A stretch of DNA of 35,531 bases from Armatimonadota bacterium (GTDB taxonomy: Bacteria; Armatimonadota; Fimbriimonadia; Fimbriimonadales; Fimbriimonadaceae). How positions within the stretch are numbered: the first letter of the stretch is position 1; every line of letters starts with the position of its first letter. Positions 1-7,096 of the stretch are shown piece by piece. The position numbers were made by a program, and so were the translations under genes. The notes under the pieces are model-generated. The model did no database searches. It was not told the DNA's origin and saw nothing but the letters and a program-made list of their open reading frames with translations. Where the stretch lies: positions 1 to 35,531 of the forward strand of contig JAEVZK010000063.1 in assembly GCA_023392285.1 (NCBI GenBank). The letters run 5' to 3'.

Positions 1-518
1 GCGGTGGCTCTTCCATTCAGCAGCATTTCGAATTCCACTTGGTACGTCACGCAATCGCCCAGTTGAATACCCGCGTTCAGCACATCTTGGCGGCTTGCCG
101 CACCGATATCGATCCAAAGGTCCTTGATTTCCGGCTTCTTCTTTCGCTCCTCATCCTCCAACAAATGAATTGCCTTTCGGCCGATGATGCCCGGAACGCG
201 ACTTTCCCCATGCACCCACACCCGCTGGCCGACCGGCACCGTGCTGTCGTGGCCGCCGACGCCGACGAAATAAAGCAGTCCATCGTCGCTGATGTGGTGA
301 ATCACAAAGCCGATTTCGTCCATGTGCCCGGCCAGCATGACCTTCATCTTTGCCTCCGGATTGCGAATGGCGGCGACGTTCCCATGCACGTCTGTCTTGG
401 TTTCGTGTGAAAAGGCCTTGGTGTAGTTGCGGTAAATCTCCGCAGCGCGTTCTTCGTAGCCGGAGGGAGAAGGAACATTGACAATCGATTTCAGAAATTC
501 GAGAGATTCTGCGCGCAT
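1..518 (-). CDS. M42 family metallopeptidase, N-terminal part (truncated by window edge)
   Basis: I translated the minus strand from the ATG at 518; it stays open to the window edge for about 172 residues. The N-terminus (MRAESLEFLKSIVNVPSPSG) and the segment LAGHMDEIGFVIHHI are typical of M42 (glutamyl aminopeptidase / FrvX / endoglucanase-M type) enzymes, whose His and Asp in GHMDEIG bind the metal ions. Other family hallmarks seen are the GVGGHDS segment and the GRKAIHLLE segment of the inserted dimerisation domain. The C-terminal catalytic Glu and remaining metal ligands lie beyond the left end. M42 enzymes are cytosolic, self-compartmentalising aminopeptidases that trim peptides. The gene is divergent from the HAD hydrolase, with about 60 bp between the starts. 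No strong Shine-Dalgarno sequence is visible. Confidence 0.85.
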   Translation of the reverse strand, partial: MRAESLEFLKSIVNVPSPSGYEERAAEIYRNYTKAFSHETKTDVHGNVAAIRNPEAKMKVMLAGHMDEIGFVIHHISDDGLLYFVGVGGHDSTVPVGQRVWVHGESRVPGIIGRKAIHLLEDEERKKKPEIKDLWIDIGAASRQDVLNAGIQLGDCVTYQVEFEMLLNGRAT

Positions 519-580
519 TCCATTTAGTTTGCCCAAAAACTACATGAGAGTTCCTGTGTTTGCAGCGGTAGGATTCATAG

Positions 581-1279
581 GTGCTTCCGAAAGTCGTCAC
601 ATTTGATTGCGCAGAAACGCTGGTAAGGGTGAAATGGACACCTGGCGGCTTTGCCGTCCAATGTGCAGCCGCCATCGGAATCTCGGTCGAAGATGAGGAA
701 AGATTGGCTTACGAGCAGCTCCTGCGATCGAGATGGACGCGCTATCAGCAGGTGAATGAAACGCGTGATCCTCAAAAGGGTGACCAGTTCTGGCACGAGT
801 TGAGCGAAGATTGGCTCATGTCGATCGGTCAGCCCAAATCCTTGGCCCCGGCGATGATGCAGGCTGCGCCCGATCTGCTCTACGGAGACGAATCGGACCT
901 CTTCACACTTTACGACGACGTGCTGCCGACGCTGAAGGCTCTTGACGAACTCGGGATACGCATTGGCGTGATTTCCAACTGGGACTATTCGTTGCACCGC
1001 GTGCTGCGATCGCTGAACATCCATGATCGCTTCGAGCATGTGATCGCCTCCCTGGAAGAGGGATGGGAAAAACCTGATCCGCGGCTGTTTCAGCGGACGC
1101 TGGAGAAGTTCGCTGTCACGCCGGAGCAGGCGGTTCACGTGGGTGACAATCCCCTCGACGACCTTCGGGGAGCGCAAGATTTCGGAATGAAGGCCTTTCT
1201 CATCGACCGAGCGCACGAGCACAGCCGCGGCACGATTCTCGCTAGGCTAACTGACTTGGTTCCGGCGCTCGAAAGATGA
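581..1279 (+). CDS. HAD superfamily hydrolase, subfamily IA (REG-2/HDHD3-like)
   Basis: This 232-residue protein begins with GTG at 581. HAD motif I is VTFDCAETL (nucleophile Asp9), motif II is VISNWD, motif III contains the Lys of KPDPRLF, and motif IV is VGDNPLDDLRGA. A helical cap sits between motifs I and II, as in subfamily IA. The second Asp of DxD, the usual acid/base of phosphatases, is Ala11; the same position is non-acidic in the REG-2-like branch (FDAxGTL), so this looks subfamily-typical rather than broken. The substrate cannot be told. The stop overlaps the queA start as ATGA, so the two are probably translationally coupled. Confidence 0.85.
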   Translation: MLPKVVTFDCAETLVRVKWTPGGFAVQCAAAIGISVEDEERLAYEQLLRSRWTRYQQVNETRDPQKGDQFWHELSEDWLMSIGQPKSLAPAMMQAAPDLLYGDESDLFTLYDDVLPTLKALDELGIRIGVISNWDYSLHRVLRSLNIHDRFEHVIASLEEGWEKPDPRLFQRTLEKFAVTPEQAVHVGDNPLDDLRGAQDFGMKAFLIDRAHEHSRGTILARLTDLVPALER

Positions 1280-2292
1280 ACTGGGACTTCCTCAACTACG
1301 AGCTTCCGCAAGACCGGATTGCCCAGCGGCCGTTGCCGAACAGGTCGGACTCGAAGCTTCTCCATCTGAATCGCGCCACCGGTGAACTTTCCGACCACCG
1401 ATTTTCCGAGGTCGTTCAACTGCTGCGGAAGGGAGATTTGCTCGTACTGAACGATACGAGGGTGACGGCTCTTCGCCTCCTCGGGGCAAAGACAACTGGC
1501 GGACACGTCGAGTTTCTGCTTCTCAAAGAGACAGGCGAGAACGAGTTTGAAGCTCTTGCGAAGCCGGGTAAGCGGCTTCAGCCTGGCACGCAGGTCGTTT
1601 TTGCGAACGGCCTGGTCGGAGAGGTGACGGAGAATTTGGATGGAGGCCGCAAGCGCGTTCGCCTCGGTGGACCGGATTGGCGGAAGGTGCTCGAAAGGGT
1701 TGGGCGCGTGCCCCTTCCGCCTTACATTCATGAAGAACTTCAGGAGCCGGAGCGGTACCAGACCGCATACGCCGAAGAGCGGCCGGGTGAAGGAAGTGCG
1801 GCCGCACCGACGGCAGGACTCCATTTCACGCGAGATCTTTTTGAACAGCTGCATGAGATCGGCGTGGACGTTGCGTATGTTTCCCTCGACGTCGGCATCG
1901 ACACTTTCCGACCGATCACGGCTGATGACCCTCTGGAACATTCCATGCACGGCGAGGTCTGCCGAATATCGCCTGACCAGGCGGACAAGATCAATCGGAC
2001 AGCGGGACGGATAATCGCGGTGGGAACAACTGCCGTCCGTACGCTTGAGAGTTTTTCCGTCGGACACCGTCAGGTGAAGGCGGGAGAGATGAATACCGCG
2101 ATCTATATCACCCCTGGCTATGCTTTCCAAGTGATTGACGGGATGTTCACGAACTTCCACATGCCCAAGACCACGATGCTGTTGATGATCGCAGCGCTCG
2201 CTGGCGGCGAGGCCATCGCCAAAAGCTACCAGCACGCGCTCAACCATGAATACCGGTTTCTCTCCTTTGGCGATTCGATGCTCATCTTATAA
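1276..2292 (+). CDS. queA: S-adenosylmethionine:tRNA ribosyltransferase-isomerase (QueA)
   Basis: This 338-residue protein is full length for QueA, which transfers and isomerises the ribosyl moiety of SAM onto 7-aminomethyl-7-deazaguanine in tRNA to make epoxyqueuosine. Family signatures are clear: FNY-like start (MNWDFLNYELPQDRIAQRP), LLVLNDTRV, the GRVPLPPYI segment, ERYQTAYAE, SAAAPTAGLHFT, LDVGIDTFRPI, HSMHGE, AVGTTAVRTLES and the C-terminal NFHMPKTTMLLMIAALAG. The ATG overlaps the HAD stop. No other queuosine genes are in the window. Confidence 0.97.
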   Translation: MNWDFLNYELPQDRIAQRPLPNRSDSKLLHLNRATGELSDHRFSEVVQLLRKGDLLVLNDTRVTALRLLGAKTTGGHVEFLLLKETGENEFEALAKPGKRLQPGTQVVFANGLVGEVTENLDGGRKRVRLGGPDWRKVLERVGRVPLPPYIHEELQEPERYQTAYAEERPGEGSAAAPTAGLHFTRDLFEQLHEIGVDVAYVSLDVGIDTFRPITADDPLEHSMHGEVCRISPDQADKINRTAGRIIAVGTTAVRTLESFSVGHRQVKAGEMNTAIYITPGYAFQVIDGMFTNFHMPKTTMLLMIAALAGGEAIAKSYQHALNHEYRFLSFGDSMLIL

Positions 2293-2366
2293 GCAAAATT
2301 CAAGGCATACGTTAAAGTTTTCGCCCGAAAGCTAAGTACAATGACACTCGTAAACAGAGGACCGCA

Positions 2367-2975
2367 TTGAAATCGAAGAAGAATTTTGATCCCTTGGCTT
2401 ATATTGAGAATGCCTTTCTCGACAAGGATAAGCCCGCCAAGGCCGCTCCGAAGACGCCGGAAGAAGTGATTGAGACGATGCCAAGCATCACAAGCTACAT
2501 GAGCGCGGCGGGAACGGCGGTGCAGCCAGCTTCTGCGAAGATTGAAAAGGAACTTGAGCAGATCGAGGCTAAGCACAATGGCCGATTCCGCAAAACAGTG
2601 ATGAGCGCACCGCGACCTCGACGGGCGAAAGCGGTTGCCAGCGAGACCAAGATCGATCCTGCGCTTCAAAATGTCTGGGAAGCTCTGCCAAAGAACGTGG
2701 AGTTTCTGTGCAGTTTCTACGATGACTCGGTTACCGCCAACTACTATCGAGGAGAGTTCAAAGAGTCTCGCCAGGACCTGATCAAGCGGCTCATGGATCC
2801 CGAACTCACGCTGGAAGAAACGTCTCGCCTACTGGGGGTCTGCCCGGCTACTGTTCGACGGTACACCAATCGCCATTGGCTAACTCACCACCGGACGGCG
2901 GGAGGGCAGCGGAGATTTAGGCTCAGCGACATCGTGAAGTTCGTGGAAGCTCACGGACGCTTCCCGGAGGCGTAA
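2367..2975 (+). CDS. MerR/BldC-type helix-turn-helix protein
   Basis: This 202-residue protein starts at TTG 2367, supported by the purine-rich CAGAGG six bases upstream. Residues about 145-200 form a MerR/excisionase-like winged HTH: LTLEETSRLLGVCPATVRRYTN, then the wing region with HRTAGGQRRFRLSDIVKFVE, which closely matches the R-T-x-G-G-Q-R-x-F signature. The N-terminal two thirds are low in hydrophobic residues, rich in Lys, Ala and Pro, and unrecognised; a short segment around 100-140 (VWEALPKNVEFLCSFYDDSV) may fold separately. It probably regulates transcription, but no effector domain is visible. A TACAAT at 2337-2342 could be its -10 element. The glycosyltransferase follows after seven bases. 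Confidence 0.8.
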   Translation: MKSKKNFDPLAYIENAFLDKDKPAKAAPKTPEEVIETMPSITSYMSAAGTAVQPASAKIEKELEQIEAKHNGRFRKTVMSAPRPRRAKAVASETKIDPALQNVWEALPKNVEFLCSFYDDSVTANYYRGEFKESRQDLIKRLMDPELTLEETSRLLGVCPATVRRYTNRHWLTHHRTAGGQRRFRLSDIVKFVEAHGRFPEA

Positions 2976-2982
2976 CCGTAGC

Positions 2983-4170
2983 ATGCCGGAGAAATTGCGC
3001 ATTGCAATCTTCTCCGACAGCGCCCTGCCTGTCTTGAACGGCGTGAGCATCAGCATTGATGCCCTCATCCGCGAACTTCGCAACCAAGGTCATTCGGTTC
3101 ACCTCTTCTGCCCTCATTTTCCGAAACATCGCGAGGCTGACACTAATACTCACCGATTTCGGGCGCTCGAGACCCCATGGACGAAGGGCTTTCCCCTTGC
3201 GTATCCGCCTTTCATTCGCCAACTCCAGAAGTTTCGTCGATATGAGTTCGACATCATCCACACCCACACGATCGGCATTGTTGGATTCGTAGGCCTGCGG
3301 TGGGCAGAATCGCATGATCTTCCAATCGTGGCGACGTATCACACGCTGTACGACCGGTATGCGCACTATATTCCGCTCCTCCCGAAACGCTACACCCGGT
3401 TCAAGATCGCCAAGCACACGAACTTCTTCTACAGCAGTGTCGACCACGTGATCACCCCAAGTGAAGCGAGCAAGAAGTGGCTCCGGCGTCATTCGGTCGA
3501 GACCCCCTTGACCGTGATTCCAACCGGTGCCTCTCCCCGTGTTTTCCTTGACCGCAGCGAAGTTCGCCAGAGCTTGGGAATTCCGGCCGACCATCGAATA
3601 CTGCTCTATGTTGGGCGACTCGCGATCGAAAAGAACATGGAAACGCTTTTCGAAATGGCGAAGTTGGCCATGTCAGAGAACGACCATATTCGTTTACTAG
3701 TGGTCGGCGATGGCCCTTATCGGGGCGAATGCCAAGCCCTCGTTCGCAGGCATGGGATCGGTGACCGCGTTCGTTTCGTTGGGTTTGTGCCCCCGGCGGA
3801 GGTGAGCCGCTATTACACGGCGGCCGATCTTTTTGTATTTGCCTCAGTGACCGAAACACAGGGACTGGTGGTGCAGGAAGCGATGAGCTACGGACTGCCC
3901 GCCGTATGTGTAGCGGGAGGCGGTGCAGGGGCTTCGATCGAGAGCGGCGTAAACGGGGCTCTTGTCAGGAACGATCCCAGAATGTTTGCCGCAACCGTAC
4001 TTCAACTCCTAGCGGACGACGAGCGATATACTCGGATGTCAGAAGCCGCTTCTCGCTCAGTCAGACAGAACGGCACGCCCGAAATGTGCGAGAGAGTCGT
4101 AGATGTCTACCGAAGAGTTATCCATGCCCGACGAGGACTCGAAACCCACAGTCTCGCCAAACTTCGCTAG
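2983..4170 (+). CDS. Glycosyltransferase family 4 (GT-B), lipid or polysaccharide glycosylation
   Basis: This 395-residue protein has the two-Rossmann GT-B layout of GT4. The N-terminal half holds IFSDSALPVLNGVSISIDAL, the glycine-rich acceptor-side opening typical of diacylglycerol glucosyltransferases and mannosyltransferases, and IIHTHTIGIVG. The C-terminal half holds LLYVGRLAIEKNMETL, VVGDGPYRGECQ, RVRFVGFVPPAEVSRYYTAADLFVF and the nucleotide-sugar motif E-x7-E in TETQGLVVQEAMSYGLP. There is no signal peptide, so it probably acts at the cytoplasmic face of the membrane. The donor is likely UDP-glucose or GDP-mannose, the acceptor is unknown. The GGAGG within the upstream gene's end serves as its Shine-Dalgarno sequence. 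The next gene's start lies inside its 3' end. Confidence 0.92.
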   Translation: MPEKLRIAIFSDSALPVLNGVSISIDALIRELRNQGHSVHLFCPHFPKHREADTNTHRFRALETPWTKGFPLAYPPFIRQLQKFRRYEFDIIHTHTIGIVGFVGLRWAESHDLPIVATYHTLYDRYAHYIPLLPKRYTRFKIAKHTNFFYSSVDHVITPSEASKKWLRRHSVETPLTVIPTGASPRVFLDRSEVRQSLGIPADHRILLYVGRLAIEKNMETLFEMAKLAMSENDHIRLLVVGDGPYRGECQALVRRHGIGDRVRFVGFVPPAEVSRYYTAADLFVFASVTETQGLVVQEAMSYGLPAVCVAGGGAGASIESGVNGALVRNDPRMFAATVLQLLADDERYTRMSEAASRSVRQNGTPEMCERVVDVYRRVIHARRGLETHSLAKLR

Positions 4171-5092
4171 TCGCCCCGATCCATCTCTGCCGGGCGGCAT
4201 CCTGCTGTTCTTGGCTACTTTGGGGGCGCTTGCGCTCGTAAGAGTCCTCCTGGGCTACGTTTCATTTCCCCTTGGCGCGCTGCCCGTGATCGATCTCGTG
4301 CTCGCGGCGCTCTTCGTAGGCGCTCCGATTCTCGCACTCTTCTACGGGGCGAATGCACGCTGGACTTGGCAGACCGCCACAGTGTTTGTGGTCGGCGGAT
4401 TGGCTCTGCAGGCGGCCATAATGGCGTTCCTGTCCTTGGTGCGAGTGCCGCCGCAAGCCGAAGGAATCCTCGTAGCAATTGCTCAAATCGCATTGCCATG
4501 CTGGTGTGTCGGTCTGGGAGCTTTGCTCGCCACGCTGATCAAAGAGAAAAATATCATCCTGCCCATTGCCATTTTCTTGGCGGGATACGATTTTTTCCTT
4601 GTGTTATCTCCCCAAGGTCCAACTCAGCGGTTGCTGAAGGCAATTCAGCCGGTGTTCACCAAAGTCGCGGGCCAGGTGCCAGCCGCTTCTGCGGCCCCTA
4701 CCCACGGACTGGCTCACGCGGGAGCCTTTATCGGTATGGCTGACTTCGTGTTCCTGGCGATGTTCTTTATCGCCCTGTTCCGATTTCGCATGCGAACCAG
4801 AGCGACGCTGTACGCCATTATCCCGGCCTTGATCGTTTACCTTCTCATCGTGCTGCTCTTCGGGAGCCAGACGCTATTTGGGTTCTCTCTTAGCGCCTTG
4901 CCCGCCCTCGTGCCGATTGGGCTAACCGTGCTCGCCGTAAATTGGAAGGAATTCAAATTGACGCGTGACGAACGGCTCTCGACGCTTGTGCTGGCGATTA
5001 TCGCCATCGGCGTCGTGACGTGGGTGGCTACCCGGCCAGCACCGCCACCTGAGCCTTCGCAGTCGGTGCCCGCCCCAAGGCAGCAAAAATAG
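4103..5092 (+). CDS. Polytopic membrane protein of unknown function
   Basis: This protein has 329 residues from ATG 4103, or 322 from ATG 4124; both starts have a purine-rich stretch upstream (GAGAGAG and GAAGAG), so the start is uncertain. About nine hydrophobic segments cover most of its length after a polar, Pro-rich N-terminus of about 25 residues, and it ends in a short Pro/Gln/Ala-rich tail. I recognise no family. Its start lies 47-68 bp inside the glycosyltransferase gene, suggesting translational coupling and perhaps a shared envelope role. Its last 65 bases overlap convergently with the HMG-CoA lyase gene. Confidence 0.75.
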   Translation: MSTEELSMPDEDSKPTVSPNFASRPDPSLPGGILLFLATLGALALVRVLLGYVSFPLGALPVIDLVLAALFVGAPILALFYGANARWTWQTATVFVVGGLALQAAIMAFLSLVRVPPQAEGILVAIAQIALPCWCVGLGALLATLIKEKNIILPIAIFLAGYDFFLVLSPQGPTQRLLKAIQPVFTKVAGQVPAASAAPTHGLAHAGAFIGMADFVFLAMFFIALFRFRMRTRATLYAIIPALIVYLLIVLLFGSQTLFGFSLSALPALVPIGLTVLAVNWKEFKLTRDERLSTLVLAIIAIGVVTWVATRPAPPPEPSQSVPAPRQQK

Positions 5093-5918
5093 GAAGGCTC
5101 GCCTGCGCCAACCGTTTTAGATCGACTCCCGAGGAAACCCCCGTTCTTTCTAAGAAGTAAACGAGATCTTCCGTCGCTAGATTGCCTCCGGCCCCTTTTG
5201 CGTAGGGACATCCGCCAAGTCCCCCTGCACTGGCGTCGAAGATCGTGTAGCCAAGTTCAAGGCTCTTCGCGACATTCGCCAACGCCGTCCCGCGTGTATC
5301 GTGAAAGTGCCAGGCAATTCGCGAAACATCAGTCGAGCCGGCGAGCGCCCGGTGGAGCGTTTCCACATCTTTGGGAACCGCCACCCCGATCGTATCGCCG
5401 AGGCTGATTTCATCCACTCCGATTTCTTCTGTCAAGTTCGTGACGACTCGCACGACTTCCGATGAGTTGACTCGACCAGAGTAAGGGCAGTCGAATGCGG
5501 TGCTGACATAACCGCGTACCGTCCCCTCCGGGACGCGGGATCGGAATTCGTCCGATACGGCTTTAAACTGCACTAGGGACTCATCGACCGACATGTTGAT
5601 ATTGGCGCGCGTAAACTCAGAACTAGCGGCCGTGAAGAGCGCGATGTGCTTCACACCCGCTTCAATCGCTCGTTCCAACCCCTTTAGGTTCGGCACCAAC
5701 GCGTAGAATTTTGCTGACTGCTCCCCGAGATCGCGGAATAATTCTGTGGCGTCGCCGAGTTGGGGCACCCACTTAGGCGAAACAAAGCTTGAGACTTCGA
5801 TCTCGCGCAACCCGGCTGCTTCAAGATCCTTGATGAACTGAAGTTTATGCGCAGTCGATATTGGCAGAGGTTCGTTCTGCAGCCCGTCGCGTGGTCCAAC
5901 TTCGACGATTCGAATCAT
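5028..5918 (-). CDS. Hydroxymethylglutaryl-CoA lyase
   Basis: This 296-residue TIM-barrel enzyme of the HMGL family cleaves 3-hydroxy-3-methylglutaryl-CoA to acetyl-CoA and acetoacetate, the last step of leucine degradation. It shows VEVGPRDGLQNE at the N-terminus (catalytic Arg and metal-binding Asp), VSSFVSPKWVPQL, ISLGDTIGVA, the metal-binding His pair in WHFHDTRGTA, and the signature loop GGLGGCPYAKGAGGNLATED with the catalytic Cys. The length equals the usual ~300. AAGGAA lies just upstream of ATG 5918. It follows the biotinyl carrier gene after 18 bases, which supports a leucine or isovalerate pathway. Other HMGL-like lyases, such as those for related 3-hydroxy-3-methyl acids, cannot be excluded. 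Confidence 0.95.
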   Translation of the reverse strand: MIRIVEVGPRDGLQNEPLPISTAHKLQFIKDLEAAGLREIEVSSFVSPKWVPQLGDATELFRDLGEQSAKFYALVPNLKGLERAIEAGVKHIALFTAASSEFTRANINMSVDESLVQFKAVSDEFRSRVPEGTVRGYVSTAFDCPYSGRVNSSEVVRVVTNLTEEIGVDEISLGDTIGVAVPKDVETLHRALAGSTDVSRIAWHFHDTRGTALANVAKSLELGYTIFDASAGGLGGCPYAKGAGGNLATEDLVYFLERTGVSSGVDLKRLAQASLPIFAALGRAPTAKAQVAVLAG

Positions 5919-5936
5919 GCATTCCTTACTACGAGA

Positions 5937-6383
5937 TTAGGGCGACTCACCAGCAGCAACCACAAGGGCCAGCAGTTGTCCATCACCCACTTGGTCGCCC
6001 TTTGCGACTTCCAGTCGCTTCAAAATCCCGTCGAATGGCGCGACGAACGGCTGCTGGGTCTTCATCGCTTCTAGGACGAGAATCTTATCTCCCTTTCGGA
6101 CCGAATCTCCCGCCGCGAACAGCACGTCCACGATCGCGCCGGGCATCGGCGACCGAAGCTCACCGGAACCCACTCCTCCGCTAACCGCCGACCTTGGCGC
6201 TTTCTTCTCAACTCGATATTGGCGGCCGTTGTAGCTGACGAGAATCGCATCGCCTGAGCGGATCGCGACCGCAGACCGGGCTACTCCGTCGTTGCGCACG
6301 ATCAGCCGATCAGCGAGACGGAGTACTTCGACTCCGTCCGAAGACAGTTCGGCTTCTTCACCGTTGACAAATCGCTTTACCAA
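5937..6383 (-). CDS. Stand-alone biotinyl-domain carrier protein of an acyl-CoA carboxylase
   Basis: I place the start at TTG 6383, preceded by AAAAGGTGG at 6391-6400 with seven bases of spacing; a longer frame exists but would run deep into the upstream gene. The resulting 148 residues end in a biotinyl domain (about 75-146): SPMPGAIVDVLF, VRKGDKILVLEAMKTQ with biotin-acceptor Lys108, then PFDGILKRLEV. The N-terminal half resembles the linker region found before the carrier in alpha subunits of methylcrotonyl- and propionyl-CoA carboxylase. Here no biotin carboxylase domain is fused, so a separate carboxylase must exist elsewhere. With HMG-CoA lyase directly downstream, methylcrotonyl-CoA carboxylase is the best guess. 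The gene overlaps its upstream neighbour by seven bases. Confidence 0.88.
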   Translation of the reverse strand: MVKRFVNGEEAELSSDGVEVLRLADRLIVRNDGVARSAVAIRSGDAILVSYNGRQYRVEKKAPRSAVSGGVGSGELRSPMPGAIVDVLFAAGDSVRKGDKILVLEAMKTQQPFVAPFDGILKRLEVAKGDQVGDGQLLALVVAAGESP

Positions 6384-7096
6384 GTGCCGACCACCTTTTC
6401 CCGGCCAGCATACTGCCGGGCGGCATCGATGAAGCCCACGAATAGCCGGTTTGTCACCGGATCGGTCGCCGTGCGCTCTGGGTGCCATTGAACCCCAATC
6501 AACCACGGCCGATCCTCCGCCTCTACGGCCTCGATCACTCCTTCATGATCACGAGAGGTTATGCGGAGCCCTTCACCAACTCGTGCAATCGCTTGATGAT
6601 GGTAGCTCCGGCCCTCGACTTCGTCGGTCTGCAGCAAGCGAGCCAACTGGGATGGCTCTACTCGGTGTCGCTCAACGGTGCCCCCTTCGTGCCTTGTGTG
6701 CCCAAGCTGATCCGGAATGTGTTGATCAAGGGAGCCGCCTCGCACCACATTCAGGAATTGGCAGCCGTAGCAGATGCCGAGAATCGGCAGGTCTAGAGGT
6801 GCTGCCTTGTAGAGAGCCGCTTCTCCCTCATAGCGAGATGGATCTTGCAGCTTTGCCTCGGGATGTTTGGCCTCGCCGTAACGTCCAGGATCGATGTCCG
6901 AACCACCAGGAATGAGCCAGCCGTGGATAACCTTCGACACGGCCGCCATGTCGGCCATCGGAGGAATGATCAGTGGAACTCCGCCCGCGTCTGAGACGAC
7001 CTGGGCGTAGTTCCAATTGAGCGTCATCGAACCTCCGCTGCGGGCATCCGCCTCGTCGCGTTTCCCTTCCACAGTGATCCCAATGAGCGGCTTCAT
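6377..7096 (-). CDS. Class I glutamine amidotransferase-like hydrolase (peptidase C26, PuuD-like)
   Basis: This 239-residue protein starts at ATG 7096, overlapping the E2 stop codon as ATGA; a longer frame upstream is only an extension into that gene. The sequence MKPLIGITVEGKRDE, LIPGGSDIDPGRYG, ILGICYGCQFLNVVRGGSL (nucleophile Cys109), the QHIPDQLGHTRH segment and VQWHPERT near residue 210 (catalytic His and Glu) match the gamma-glutamyl-gamma-aminobutyrate hydrolase family, which cleaves gamma-glutamyl amides in the cytosol. Its place inside a probable branched-chain acyl-CoA cluster is unexplained, and the substrate may differ from gamma-Glu-GABA. Confidence 0.9.
   Translation of the reverse strand: MKPLIGITVEGKRDEADARSGGSMTLNWNYAQVVSDAGGVPLIIPPMADMAAVSKVIHGWLIPGGSDIDPGRYGEAKHPEAKLQDPSRYEGEAALYKAAPLDLPILGICYGCQFLNVVRGGSLDQHIPDQLGHTRHEGGTVERHRVEPSQLARLLQTDEVEGRSYHHQAIARVGEGLRITSRDHEGVIEAVEAEDRPWLIGVQWHPERTATDPVTNRLFVGFIDAARQYAGREKVVGTW

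Noticed and set aside
581..1279. HAD hydrolase as a degenerate pseudoenzyme because motif I lacks the second Asp
   Set aside because: The non-acidic residue is typical of the REG-2-like subgroup and all other motifs are intact.
1135..2247. 370-codon minus-strand ORF
   Set aside because: Lies antisense to queA, which has full-length family similarity; composition and lack of motifs mark it as a shadow.
2923..3594. 223-codon minus-strand ORF
   Set aside because: Antisense to the HTH protein end and the glycosyltransferase N-terminus.
6384..6506. N-terminal extension of the biotin carrier frame
   Set aside because: It overlaps the upstream hydrolase gene by over 120 bp and is Arg/Pro-rich non-family sequence; TTG 6383 has a good ribosome site.
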